From: Cyanophora paradoxa
Taxonomy: Eukaryota > Glaucocystophyceae > Cyanophorales > Cyanophoraceae
Assembly: GCA_004431415.1 (NCBI GenBank)
Contig: QPMI01000415.1
Location: 241,823 to 305,822, forward strand
DNA: 64,000 bases
Direction of reading: 5' to 3'
The notes beneath the pieces were generated by a model. That model worked only from the letters and a program-made list of their open reading frames with translations. It made no database searches and was not told the origin of the DNA. Shown here piece after piece: positions 1 to 12,200 of the stretch (within the stretch, counting starts at the first letter, position 1; each line of letters starts with the position of its first letter). A program made the translations under genes and the position numbers.

Positions 1-1734
1 GCCGCCGCCGCGAGCTGTCCCTCCAGCCACGCCAGCTGTGCCGCCGCGTCCTGGGCCGAGGGGCGGGGGGCGGGGCCATCAGCCGGGAACTTCGGAGGGG
101 CGGATGAGGGGGCGAGGATAGGGCGGAAGCGGGCGTAGAGCGGGGGAAGAAAACGAGGGCGGGAAGAAAACGAGGGCGGGGCGCAGAGCGGGGCGCGGGG
201 GCCCGGCCCGGCCAGCGGCAGTTTTAAATCTAAACTCAGCAGGTCCACATCTAAATTCTAGCCTGGTCGACTCTTCATCCCCGGCCTGGGCGGCGGACCT
301 GGACGCAGGGGTCCTCGGCGAAGATGTCGGCCCCGCAGTAGGAGGGCACCATCGCGTTCGTGTCCAGGAAGATCAGCGCGATCTGGGGGGGGGTTTCAGA
401 GGGGGGTAGTGGAAGATTAGGGCGGACTGGGGGGGGGGTGAAGGTGAAGGGGCGGGGGGGGGGGGGGGGCGGTTTTAGATGTGGGGTATGCAGGAGGGTA
501 GTTGAAGATTGGGGCAGACTGGGGAGGAGGGGGAGGAGGGAGGATCCGCGGGGCGCGGGATACGTACCCCCACGAGTTCGCCGCTCGCCAGCTCCGCCGT
601 CAGCATCGAGCTGTAGTACCTGCGCGCCGCACCGTACCCTCCCTCAGTCCCGCTCTCGAGGCCTAGGCTTGGCTCGGGCTCGCTCACCGCGCGGGGAAGG
701 ACCAGCGGGGGCTCTGGTTTGAGTACGCGATTTGCGCGGCTGGCTTCCCCATATAGTCTGCGCGGTGATTTCGTTCGCTCGGCTCGGCTTTTGCTTCGTT
801 CGCCTCGTTCGGGCGCGCGCGCGCACCGTGGTTGCCGAGGGTGGGGTACCAGCGCACGCCCAGCTTCGTCTTGTCGTAGACCTGCTCGTACGACGCGAGC
901 CAGTCGCTGTCCTCGACGGAGCTCACCCCCTTCGGATAGAACTGCAGATCAAATTAGTTCGACCTCGGATCAAATCTAGATCAAATTCGAATTCCCGCAC
1001 GTTGTCGCCGACGCTGACGACGAAGCGGCACTTTCTCCTAGCGCAGATCTCTCCCATCGCTTTCGCGAGCTGCGGGCCGGGCCGGGGCGCGTGAGGCGCG
1101 CGCGCTCCCGCCGCGGGCGGGGCGGGCCGACGCACCGCGAGCTGGTGGTGCTGCCCTTTGCGGCCCCAGTCTGCGCCGGCCGAGGTGCGGCCATCGGAAG
1201 AGAGCCGCGGCCGGCGGCGCGCGCGAGCGGACCTCCGATGGCGGCGAACGTGTATCCCTCCTCCTCGAGCGCCAGCGTGCAGGGGCGCGCATCGCAGAAC
1301 TTCGCCGCCAGCGCGTCGAACTCGAAATCGGCGCTCTCCCACGGCCACCGCGGCCAGCCCGCCTGCAGCGCGCCTGCGGGGCCACATTGGAGGCCGCGAG
1401 TCGCGGGGGGAGGCGCGCGCGGCCGCTTGGTCTAGCCGGCCGCGTATCGCGCGAACGCACCCAGAACGAGGGAGACCGCAAGGCCCGCCAGGATGAAAAC
1501 GCACACGCCCCTGGCGCCAGGCCTAGAGCGTCCGTGCCCGTTGCCAGCGAGCGCCGTGTACAGTGGCGCCGGCGGCAACAGCGGTGAGCTTTCAGACGCG
1601 TGCGGCCTCGGCGCCCCGGGCGCGTCGCCATGCGCCGACCCGGCGGAATGAGCAGGCGGGGTCGCTGGGTCGGGGGGAGGGCTGCTGGGTGGCATTCGAA
1701 TGTGCGATTGCGCGCGACCGTCGGCCGCGGACAT
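1..1734 (-). CDS. Purple acid phosphatase (ACP5-like), membrane-anchored, 3' partial
   Basis: Dinuclear-metal phosphoesterase hydrolysing phosphate monoesters. Exons on the minus strand: 1734-~1443, ~1400-1233, 1170-1136, 1069-1001, 941-826, 757-688, 619-568, 382-299, 50-<1. The join between the first two exons is not fixed; the other codon phases agree. Motifs seen in order: GDWGRKG (metal Asp), FVVSVGDNFY (metal Asp and Tyr), YPTLGNHD (metal Asn/His), then AQIAYSNQSPRW, RYYSSML, IALIFLDTNAMVPSYC and QLAWLEGQLA, all typical of small animal/plant-type acid phosphatases. The last two His motifs (VxxH, GHxH) should lie beyond the left edge. The N-terminus is Pro/Ser-rich followed by one hydrophobic span (GVCVFILAGLAVSLVLGAF), so a type II membrane protein with an extracellular or lumenal enzyme domain is inferred. 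It may serve phosphate scavenging. It is head to head with TACO1. Family call firm; first exon less so. Confidence 0.88.
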
Positions 1735-2168
1735 GCACAGCTGCGGCTGTCGCTGCGGCGCCGGCTCTTACGCTCCCGATGTCGCAACGAGGGAATGGGC
1801 GCGGCAGCTGGCCTGAGGTGAATGATGCTGGTGTCGCTGATGCCGGCACCAGTGGAATCGCTGATGCCGGTGCCGGGGTCGGCGCACGCTCGTCTAGATC
1901 TAGACCTGTTGATGATCGACTCGGATCAGGATCATGATGGTGAACTCGCCCATGTGCGCCCCTTGAGAGCTGCAGTCTGCAGTCCGGCCGCGCGCCGGCG
2001 CGTGTCAGCATCGGCTTGTCGCGCGAGTCGAGCGTGCCCGCCCACCCCTCCGCAGACTCGCACTTCTACCCTTGCTCGTTTCCCTCCCCCCAATTTTTCG
2101 GCGCATCGGTCTCGGGTCCCCGTCAGCCGGATTTTTTCGGAGTGCTAGCTATACACGCCAGGCGCACG
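1735..2168. promoter_or_regulatory. Shared upstream region of two divergent genes
   Basis: The 434 bp between the start codons of the phosphatase (minus) and TACO1 (plus) must hold both 5' UTRs and both promoters. A short direct repeat built on tgatgccgg occurs near 1839-1876. No TATA box stands out. Open frames crossing it show no coding character. Confidence 0.45.
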
Positions 2169-3854
2169 ATGCTCGCCTTCGCAGTAACAGCCGTAGCTTC
2201 CAGCTCGTCGCGGGCGCCCAGCAGCAGAAGCGCCGCGACATGCGTGCTCCGCAGCGAGTTCGCCGGCGCGTCGGCGAGCGGCGCCAGCAGCGCGAGCTTC
2301 TTCGCCGGCGAGGAAGCGCGCACCTTCCACGCCGCGCGGTCGTTCGTCGCCTCGAGCCCGGGCCTGCCGTCTTTCGAGGTCGTCTGCATGGGGCGGCGCG
2401 CGGCCAAGATTGCTGCGAGGAAGGGCAAGGCTGACCTCCTCAAGGGCAAGCTGTACTCGCGCGTCGGCAAGAAGATCATCACGGCGTGAGCTCCGCGCTC
2501 CGCGCCGCCCTCCGCGAGGCCCCGCGCTTACTCCGCACGACGTCGACAGCGTGAAGCAGGGCGGCCCGGATCCCGTCGCGAACTCGGCGCTCGCTTCCGT
2601 GCGTGCCGCGGCGTCGCCGCGCCCCCGGAGCTAAGCTAAGGCCGCGCCGCAGATCCTGAAGGAGGCCCGCAACGCCAGCGTCCCGACCGTGCGCCCGCCG
2701 CCGCCGCGTCCCCGCGCGCCCCGCCCGCGCTGAGCGGCCGCGCCCTACCCCCAGGACATCATCGACCGCAACATCAAGAAGGCCTCCGAGGCTAACCAGG
2801 CACTCCCGCTCCCGTACCCCCGGCCCCGCCGCTGTACCCGGCGCCTGACCGGAGGGGGTTACCGCAGGCGGCCTTCAATGAGATCACGTACGAGTTCATC
2901 GGCCACGGCGGCGTCGGAATCCTCGTCGAGGCCCTTACCGGCGCGCCCTGCGCCCCTCGCGCCGTACCCCCCCCTCGGCGTCCCGCTCACGTACCCCCTC
3001 CGTCTCGCAGACAACCCGAACCGCGCCAACTCGGAGGTCCGAAGGGTGGCGCAGAAGGCGGGCGGCAAGATCGCCAGGTGGGCCTCTCTTCCGCTTACCC
3101 CCCTCCCTTCCTCCCCCCTTCCGGGACTGGACCGACGCCGTACCCCCCCCCGTCACTCCCTGCGAACGCAGCCCCGGCAGCGTCTCGTTCAACTTCTCCC
3201 AGGTCCGTCCCCCTCGCCCCTCTCATACCCCTGTACCCCGGATCCCGACGCCCGGGGGTACGCAGAAAGGCGCGATCCGCCTCTCCGGCGTCTCCGTCTC
3301 GGAGGACGCCATGTTCGAGGCCGCTACCGAGGTGCCCCCCTCCCCAGCCCCCGTACCCCCTCTTTTTCACGTACCCCTGCCCCCCTCCAGGCTGGCGCGG
3401 ACGACGTGTTCATGGAGGGCGAGGAGGCGAGCTTGCCCCCCCTTCTCCCCCCCCTCCCCCGCCCCCTCCCCCCCCCTGAGCCCTCACCTGTACCCCAGGA
3501 GGGCTCCTTCACCGTGCTGACGGCCCCGGGCGACCTGTACGCCGTCAAGGAGGCGCTCGAGGCGGGGCTCGGCATCCAGATCAGCCCCGAGACCGTCAAC
3601 CTCGAGGTCGGCTCAGATCTGATCTGTTCTGATCCGATCTGATCTGATCTGAACTTCAGATGATCCCGAACGCGGTGGCGGAGGACCTCTCGGACGAGGA
3701 CGCGGACGCGAACGACGCGATGATCGAGGCCCTCGAGGAGCTCGACGACGTCAACCACGTACGTGCTCGCGTCGCGTACCCCCCCTCGAATTCCCGGATT
3801 CGAAATTCTGAATCGGAACCCGTGCAGGTCTTCCACAGTATGCCCCGCGAGTAG
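2169..3854 (+). CDS. TACO1: TACO1/YebC-family translational activator, organelle-targeted
   Basis: YebC/TACO1 proteins act in organelle (or bacterial) translation or transcription control; in animals TACO1 promotes mitochondrial COX1 synthesis. Twelve exons: 2169-2485, 2550-2598, 2653-2688, 2755-2799, 2868-2940, 3011-3077, 3172-3202, 3266-3331, 3391-3426, 3499-3606, 3660-3758, 3828-3854. They sum to 954 nt, giving exactly 317 codons plus stop. The first ~70 residues are Ala/Ser/Arg-rich and fit a transit peptide. The conserved part follows: RRAAKIAARKGKADLLKGKL, VKQGGPDPVANSAL, ITYEFIGHGGVGILVEALTD, NPNRANSEVRRVAQKAGG, GSVSFNF and GSFTVLTAPGDLYAVKEAL. The usual N-terminal GHSKW is changed to a divergent MGRRAAK form. 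Introns are 53-94 nt and three of eleven use GC donors (after 2799, 2940 and 3426). Several contain GTACCCC. Mitochondrion versus plastid cannot be decided here. Confidence 0.95.
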
Positions 3855-4416
3855 TGGCGCCTCTTTCCCACAGCTAGGCCCTAGCTATAGTGTTTCTTCT
3901 CAGAGGCTTGTTCCGTTGAAGCATGGAATTCGAATGCCCTGCGCGAGTGCTTGCTCGTGATCACGCTATGTCGATCGATATCGTCGCAATAGGTCTAAAT
4001 GTACATGTGTCACAGTGTAGCTAATCGCTCGCCAGGCATGAGTAATAGTCGATCTAGATCTGTTCCACGCGCACGTGGGGCCGGCGCGCGGCGCCGGCCG
4101 GCTCTGTGTGACAGCCAGCTGCAGAACGGCGTGTTTGCATTCACGACACGCATATGCACAAGCGTATACTTCCTTCGGACAGCCTCCGATTCAACATTGC
4201 TTGGGGGAATTCGAAGACGTCGACGAACTCTAAAAAGCAATAGAAAATATCTAATTTAATGACAGTATACGTATGTATACGTAAACGACGTGCCCTGATT
4301 ATGAGTGCGGTTCTACGCTAGCTTTCTGCGATGACAAATTAAGAAGGCTCCACGGGAAATCTCAATTCAATGATTACAATCAATATAACGATCAAGGACT
4401 GCCCCCTCACACTCGA
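3855..4416. other. Convergent 3' intergenic region
   Basis: The 562 bp between the stops of TACO1 and the UBR gene hold both 3' UTRs. The DNA is more AT-rich than the flanking genes, with short palindromes such as gatctagatc and gtatacgtatgtatac near 4264. No gene or clear RNA seen. Confidence 0.5.
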
Positions 4417-7400
4417 TTACTCGTGTTCCTCGTCATTCTTCCGCGCGCGCTTTGGATTCCTCGGGACTTCGAATTCTGGTAGATCGGCGGCCGCGACACC
4501 AAGCTGAATGCTGGCGGCCGATTCTCCAGCGACCGGTGGCGACTCTGGAGCATCGGGGCCCGCTGCAGCTGGGGGGCTGGCCGGCGCCGACGGCGAAGAA
4601 GGCAGGGACTCGACGGCGGGCAGGTGGGCGGAGTGGAGGCGCGACTTCCAGTCGGGGGGCATGAGGCGGCCCAGCGCGGGGCCACGGCAGGCTCGGCCGA
4701 GGGACGGTAGGGCGCCTGAGCGTCGTCTGCGCGTCAGCAACGAATCGCGATCGCGAGCGGCGAGGCTGGCCATGGGGGCCGGGCGCGCACCCTCCGTGGC
4801 CGGGGGCACGTGCATCACCAGGGGCGCTGCACTCCCAGCCGCCGGCAGAGGCAGCGCCCTGCGCCTGCCCCTTAGAGAGCGAAGCACACAAAGCTCCGTG
4901 AGTTGAGCTGAAGACGCACCGTCCGCAGTTGGGGTACTCGGAAAGGAAGGGGTAGCGAGCACTTATACACCTAGCGCAGATGTACTCCCACTCATCGCTC
5001 ACTTTCTGCGCACCGTGGCACGCGCAAAGGCTTAGCTTATAACTAGGCGTACAGGTATACGTAGATCTAGAGTGCACCACGGCACAAAGCCTGAGGCCTA
5101 GCTGGCAATTTTGATGGCAATTGCAACGCACCCCATTCTTTGGCATGCCAATGCAGGGGAAGTGGAACCAGTCCCAGCAGGTCGGGCACTGCTCAAGTTG
5201 GGCGACAAAGGGAAGGATAGAGCAGACATGCGTGCACAGAACCGATCGCGAATTCGAACCTGGAGCATATGATTCCGGCCGTCGTCCGCCCCATCACAAG
5301 TGCAGAATTTCTCGTAGAAGTTGTGCCCATAACTGAGGATGATCATGAGGAGGATGAATATAACATAAATTGCAATTGAATTTGAAAACGATGACGACAA
5401 GACAAGAGCGCACATATTCTTGGAGTTTTCGGGATCCCGCTCTTCCACGAGCGTGCACCGCTCCTCGGCTTCATGATCATGATCGGGTGGAAAAAATGCG
5501 TCAGAGCGTGGAAGAAGCACAGATCTAGAGATCGCAAAGTGATGGCACCAGGCATTCTGCTGCTTCCGCAGTCACAGCGGAACTTCCCCTTGCACCCGAT
5601 GCTGACAACCTGGGCGGCAGGGCTCGAGTGCAGCAAGGGGCAGGGGCCGCGCAGACTTGGCTCACGTGATGGCCACGGTCTTCATGGCATTCCTCAGCGC
5701 ATCTGCAGCATACGCCCGCCGGCAGAGGAAACTGCGTGTGCGAATTTCGAAGTCATATTCCGAAGTTCAAAATCTCTGTTTGGCGCAGAATTCGAATATA
5801 TATCTAGACCTGGAAGGCCGGGCGGGAGTCGTGGATCACTCACCTCGCCCTTCTTCTCCTGGCATGTGAGGCAGATGTACACGACTTGGTCCACGTAGCC
5901 CCTCCCATACGAGCACTCGGACTTGCCGAGGTTTAGCGGGTCCTGCTCCCAAACCTAGATTCGAAACCAGACGATCACGATCAAATACGGATGGCCATGC
6001 ATGCATATATGGCGAGGGGGGACCTCTTTTTCCTCCTCCGAATCCTCGGGGTCCTCCTCCTCCTCTTCCTCCTCCTCGACATCTTCGCTGTCCTCATCCT
6101 CACCGGCGGCGTCCGCATTGCGGTCGTTAATGTTGAGCTCGGCTTGCTCCCGGGAGTCCATCACGATTTTCTCGATCCGGCCGGCAGTGATTTCAGCATC
6201 CCGCCCGTCTCGCGATCGGTGCTGCATGGTTACGACGGCAGTCGTGTTCCCAAGACGCATGCTGATCCCGGGGGCCACTTTCTGCAGTAGCTTCCGCTGA
6301 TTTCCCAGAAAGCACGCAATTAATTTCTTCTGGCTGTCAAGACCGAAATGCAACTCCTCTGCGGAATAATGGCAGTCAGGATGGAAATACCAAGGATCGT
6401 GTACGTGTGCATTCGTACCCAGACAATATTTTGAAATCAAGGACGTTTCTGAAGCGAAAAAAAGCAGATGCGTGGCTAATTTAATCGCTATCCCAACTGC
6501 GGATGCAAAGCTCCTGATCAGCGTGAACCAGCGTGAACTCCTGTAATCAACAAAGCGCATGGAATGAAGTCGCACTCTCGTTCACCCATCTGTCCCCTGC
6601 AAAGCGCAGAAGTTAATTTAAAAACGATGTAAATTGCTGAATAGAAACGCACCCCCTTCCAGCTGAAACTCATCAAACCAGCACGCGACGCCACGCGCCT
6701 CCAGAGCCGCTTTGATAGCCGAAACGATATCGTTGTCGGCGTGCGAGTAGCTGATAAAGACACGGACTGCAGGAGGCGAGCTCTGTCCTGTGTGCCAGCC
6801 CTTGTACAGGAACGGATTTGTGTCCGGGCGTTCCCCCAGCACCGCACGGCGCGGCACGGGCTCAGCCGAGTCGCTCGCTGTCTGCTTTTTTAGCGCAGCT
6901 GCCAAGCTTCTGAGCCACCCGTCATAGCCGGGGCCGCGACTCCCGAAGAAGGGCCGCACTGACTGCGCCCAAAGTAAGCCCTAGCCTTGTGGATGTTGGA
7001 CAAGGCTGCCTATAAATATTTTTGCAGACTTGAAAGGATCTGATGCGCATGCTCAGCCCAGGGTTCGTGCGCTCCAGGTAGTGATCGCTCATGCCGAAGT
7101 AATCGATTGTTAAGGGCACAACGATGCATCCGTCGTCGATCGCTGGGCGCGGAGGAGAAAATCAGTCCGACGGTCTCGCGAGCTCGAGAGAAGCCGTGGC
7201 CGTGCACGTGAGCGAACCTTCATATAAAGCCGCAATCAATGCCTGGTTTTCTGCCGACTGCGATATCGATGCCTGGGATGCGATGAAGAGAAAGGAGTGG
7301 GCGTCGCAGCGGGCCGCCCTATGTCCAGCACTTTTGGATCCCACGGCTGATCCGCACAGCTGCAGCTGTAAGGTCGGCGCCGGCGTAGAGCAATCCGCGC

Positions 7401-8359
7401 CGGCGCGTTCCGGGACATCGTTGCAGCTGCGTCATGATCATGAGCAGCCTGGCAGCCGGGGCGCGGGCTCTATATCTGGTGTGGCCGGGGCCCGGGGCGG
7501 CCGGGGGACCGGCCACTCTACGTATGCGCCCCGCGCGGCGGCATCCGCCGGGCCGGGGCTGCGGCCCGGCAGCCGGCCGGTTGCGGCCGGCGGCCGCGGG
7601 GGCCGGGCTGGCGGGGGCCGGCCGCGGGCCGGCGGGGGCCCGGCGGCCGGCCGTATATACGCGCGCGCACCAGAGCACGAGCTCGAGTTCGCGGCGCAGG
7701 TGAAGATCATCCAGCACGTGAGAGAGCCGCACAGCATCCTCAGCAGTCGCCAGGACGTGCACGCGGCGCCCGAACATCGCCGGCTGCGAAGAACGACATC
7801 ATCATGATCATTCGAATTCGTATATATATGTGTGTGTATGCACGCGTGATCATGTGCATGAGTGGCATGCATATGGCGCTGCAGTGTATTCGTACACGTA
7901 CGTGTGCATGTGCATGTACATGTGCTGATGAGGTTGACGATGGTGAGGATGGCGTGGACATCGCGAACATCGGCGAGGACAGGGCGATCCGTCGTGATGA
8001 TATCGATCGCTTTAGCTATGCCGATAGTATGCTGCCCGCTAGCTACTAGGCCAAGGCTAGTTAGTAGCGCTGCCGGGTGATCGTGACGCCGTGACGCGCT
8101 GCTGCGCTGGGACTCGGGAAGCTCCAGCTGGTCGCCAGGCTCTGCCGAGTGCACCGGTACCGTAGACTCTCAAGATCCGCTGAGCCTCGGAGTTGCAAGT
8201 TGCTGGGCGATGCTGGCTCCAGACCAAGTGCGATGGCAACTCGCCGAGTCGGCGAGATTGCGGAATCGAGTTCACCGTTGTTAACGTTGCTAAGTTGGCT
8301 TTTGGCAGCTGGCAGTTACGGGGGGTACGGTATACGGAGCTAAACTTTACTGCTTTCAT
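4417..8359 (-). CDS. UBR-box/PHD protein (UBR7-like) with two TIR-like domains at the N-terminus
   Basis: The C-terminal half matches UBR7-type ubiquitin ligases, which bind N-degrons through a UBR box and have a PHD-like finger. UBR box exons (about 5953-5840, 5734-5665, 5611-5550) read CSYGRGYVDQVVYICLTCQ, AGVCCRCAEECHED and GKFRCDCGSS. Then come CTLVEERDPENSKN, NFYEKFCTCDGADDG, QCPTCWDWFHFPCIGMPKNG, WEYICARCISARYPFL and, near the end, RLMPPDWKSRL, all in UBR7 order. Upstream a TIR-like fold begins VRVFISYSHADNDIVSAIK and ALEARGVACWFDEFQLEGG (about 6760-6650). It ends EELHFGLDSQKKLIACFL and APGISMRLGNTTAVV (about 6370-6240). That last exon stays open through a Glu/Asp-rich stretch straight into the UBR box, so one protein is likely. 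A second TIR-like unit lies further upstream (RVHVLATAEDAVRLSHVLDD; CDAHSFLFIASQASIS; DGCIVVPLTIDYFGMSDHYL; ~7770-7020). The start is uncertain; an ATG at 8359 is only a candidate. Stop TAA at 4417. Confidence 0.72.
7450..7680. repeat. Extremely GC-rich ggccgg-rich intron of the TIR/UBR gene
   Basis: Almost pure G/C with many overlapping ggccgg and ccggcc words that can pair with each other, set inside a predicted intron. It ends at a gtatatacgcgcgcgcac segment containing the donor of the next minus-strand exon. Strong RNA structure is likely. Confidence 0.6.
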
Positions 8360-9273
8360 TGCGCTTCAATTCGCGATCGCGATCGATCACGCGGATCCGG
8401 ATTTCGAATTCGGATCGAATATTCGAATTGGATTCGGTCGGCGCCCCCGCGGCCGCTTGTGCGCCGGCGCCGCCTCCTCGATCAGCCTCCTCAGCAGGCC
8501 CTCAGCCCGGGCCTCGCTGAGTCAGGGCCGGCGCCTAGCCATACTGTAGCCGGCCTGGATCCGGACGTCGACTCGATTCCAGAGCTACGCGTATGTGCAC
8601 CGCGGCCACCGGGCGCTGCGGCATGCGCAATGCAAGCCTTTTGAAGCGTGATGATCATGATGATCGGATCATCGATATCGATCGCGATCGGAGCAGTACA
8701 TTAATTTAAATCGGAGCTCGAGCACCGAGAGCCTCGAACTGAAGGCCCTCCCGTGTGTCACAGAGTCGCAGGGCCCCCGGCCCCGCGCGGGGCCTTGCCC
8801 CCGCGACCGGGCCAGGGGCCCTTGATCATGAGCTCAGGGCCTTCGCTTCGAGCTCCAATAGCTAGGCCTGTGCCCCGCGCGGGACCCGCGGCCCCGTAAC
8901 TATAGCTAGCCTAGTAGGGCCTCGTGTGACAGCCGGAACGGCGTGCTTGTATTCACGACAGTGTAACCAGCATTTTCTCCACACATCTTGTAATATATAA
9001 CTAATACTACATTTTTGAAGAAAATATTGTGACCATGTCATGAAGGCGTTGAGGAAAAACGTTCACGGTTGCGAGCTATTATGCGTTAACGTTTACGGTT
9101 TTATTTACAAACCGCACCGGTCTGCAGTACTACGGTACCGCTTCGCGGGTTTGAAGGCATACCAAGTCGTACTCTATAGCTAATCAAATATACGGCAAGA
9201 AATAAGGGCGCGCACTAACCTAATAATACTTGCAAATTGTTCTAATAAAGATTACGTTCATCGGCTCATCGGC
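8360..9273. other. Intergenic region rich in short palindromes
   Basis: Holds the 3' UTR of the large membrane-protein gene on the right and the promoter side of the TIR/UBR gene. Palindromic words such as gaattcgaa, gatcgatc and tcgatatcgat recur at 8340-8720. The part 8930-9240 is AT-rich with no coding sign. Confidence 0.45.
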
Positions 9274-12200
9274 TCAGATTCGGATGGTGTCGAGCTGCGG
9301 ATCTCCGCGAGCGGAGGCGTCGACCTCGATCTCCTCGGGGAACACCTGCGATTCGTGGGTTCGAATCCGAATTCGAACACGTTTCTGTTCTATTTTCGGA
9401 ACCGATCTTCGCACCTTGCAGTGGGGCACGGGGACGGGGACGGGGGCGGCAGCCGCGGAGGCGGCGGCGGCCTCCAGATCCACATCCACTGGGCGGGCGG
9501 GGCCGGCGGTGACGGCCTCCGCGGCGCGGACGCGGCGGCGCCAGACGGCGAGCGCGGCGACAACCGCCGCGGCCGCAACTGATCATCGTGAATGGAAGTC
9601 AGAATTCGAAAGTAAAAGCGAAAGTAATTGAAGGGCGCACCGGCGACGGCGGCGCCCGCGGCGCCGGCGACGGCTGCGACGAGGCCAGAGGAGGACGAGG
9701 CGGAGGCGGCGGCGGGCTGGGCCGCGCCCGCGCCCGCGGCGGCGGCGCGGAGGGCGAGCTCGAGGTCCGTCTGACCGGAGCCGCCCGACCTGAACGAAGA
9801 AGAAGCAGTGCGGGGCGAGCAGGTGCCGGCGAGGTCGGGGAGGCCGTCGCGGTCGAGGTCGCCCACGACCGTCCAGCCCCACGTCGCCGGCGCCTGCGGC
9901 TGCCGCGGCAAGAATTCAGAAATCAGCGTTCCTTCGATTTCTATTCCATGATCTCTATTGATTCCTTCTCCTAGGCCTTTAAAATAAAATGAGAAGCTTC
10001 CTCCTGCTCGATTCGTACCTCGGCGGGGGAGCCGGTCGCGGGTGCAGGCGCCAGCGCGACCCCGCTGGCGACGGCGCCGGCGGCGGTGCCGAGGCCGCTC
10101 CCGACCCTGGCGCCCGCGCCCGAGCCCGCGGCGCCGGCGAGGCGGCGGCGGAAGACGAGCCGGGAGGAGGGGCGGCACTCCTGCGGGAGCACTCCGACCT
10201 GCAAAGGAAATCAGACGGAAATCGGACGGGAATTCGACCGATATCGATCCCACCTTTGCCTTGGCGGCGGCGGCGCCGCAGAGGTCCCGCGCGACCACGT
10301 CGAGGTGGATGTGGAGGGCGTCGGCGTCGGCGGTGGAGGCCGCCCCCGCCTCCGCCTCCGACGCGATCTTGGCCAGCAGCGCCCTGCAGGAGGTGAGAGG
10401 GCGCAGGCGGAGGCGGACCGGGCGGGCCGCCCCCCCCCCCCCCCCCCCCCCCCCTCGCTATGAAACGGTATGAAAACAGTACAATGACGTGGGGTTTACG
10501 ATATGAAAGATCTTATGTAATAATTAAAGGCAGGCAGGGGGTGCGAGGGGCGAGCCGGGGCGCACCGGTCGGCGAAGAGAGCGACGACGGAGTCAGTCGC
10601 GTAGACGCTGCGCGCGCGCTCAGACGATCAGAGCTAACGAGGTCTGGCCGTAGGCCAATCCAATCAAGTTATCAATAATCTATAAATTTCTAGAACGCTG
10701 AACCCAAGAAATCAAGAAGTGCGCCGGGCGCACCGCTCGGCGAGCCCGTCGCAGTCGTCGTCCTGGCGCCCGTCGAAGAGCGACGCCGGGTCCTGCGCGC
10801 GCGCCTCTTAGAAATGCAGCTACTAGCTCTCATAGGAAGAGCAGCTACTAATGCAGGGCACAATTAGGACCCGGCGTCGCTCTTCGTCACCCGCACCCGC
10901 TTCCCACCTCAGAGACGCTCCTGATCACTTAAACATAATCTCTCAAGATTCTTTCTTTCTTTCTTTCTTTCAAGGTAGAGGGCGGCGGTGGAGCTAATGC
11001 AGCTAATGAATTCCACCAGAAATGCTCTAGAAGCTGTTCTTTAGAAGCGCGAAAGTTAACGGCTCGCCCTCAATATTCGTGGATTGCTCTGACCTCGGGG
11101 GACCAGCGGTAGAGGACGGCGGCGGCGCCCTCGGCGATCGGGATCGGTTCGCCGGGGGCCGGCGGCGCGCCGTTGACGATCTTGACCGACAGCTGCGAGA
11201 GCTTGATGTTCCCTGCGCGCGCGGCCGCAGGTTCGAGTCCGCAGAGTCAGTTTCGCAATTGCAAGCCGAATTCGGGGAGCGGAGGATGTATATCTAGAAA
11301 CATGTACAGACCGAAATGGGCTCTGCCCGGGCGCCGGCGGAGCGCGGCCGACACGAACGTCAGCTCTGGCTGCGGGCCGAGCGTCAGTTTCGAAGCCAGT
11401 TTCCTATATATTGGTGTGTGGTTTTAATTCGCTAGAGCCACGAGTTAGACAGAGAGATGCCGTTTGTTAACAGCTGGCGCTGCGCATGCTCAATCGTTTC
11501 ATCTTCTGAGGGAGGCCCCTTGAGGATACACGTCGAGGGCGGACCATGAAGGGGAACATGCCCGAGTGGACGCCGGCGGCGAAGAAGCGGACGCCGACTC
11601 CCTCGGGGAGCCCCTTGGCGTAGTCCACGGCTGTCCCCGCCCGCGGGGCGAGCCGCTGCAGAAGGAAGGCGTAAGGAGGAGGAGGCGTAAGGAAAGGCGT
11701 GAGGGTTTGGAAAGCTTATGAGTAGGAAAGCTATAGCGATGTGGGTCGGAGGGCACCTCGAACTTAAGGCCCTGGCGGAGTCGGACCTGCGCGTTCGAAC
11801 CATCTCAACATACAAGATCTAAAATACCACGTTCGGCTTTACAGCTTCTTTGATTTACAGCTTCTGCCGCGCGGACCTTGGGCTCGCCCGTGGCGCCCGT
11901 CCGCGAGAGGGTCGTGAAGGCGATCCCCGTCGCCGCGTCCACGCGCACCGGCCAGCCTGGGGCAGAAGAAGAAGTGTTATAATTGGGAGAAGAACCGAAT
12001 CGAGGAGAAGAGGTCTAGGGCGCACATTCGAATGTGGCGCCGCCCTCGCCGAACTGCGGGTAGGCTGCGCGACAGGGTGCGAAATTGTCAAGCTTCGAGC
12101 TCCAAGCAAGCTTCTATTCGAGCTTATGCATGAGGGCATGCGTACCGTCGAGGAGGCGGCGGTCGTCGCGGGGGCAGGACTCGACCGCGTCCCACGAGGG

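Noticed and set aside
1038-1787. Long Arg/Ser-rich open frame on the minus strand
   Set aside because: Out of frame with the conserved phosphatase exons. Its composition is what GC-rich DNA gives by chance.
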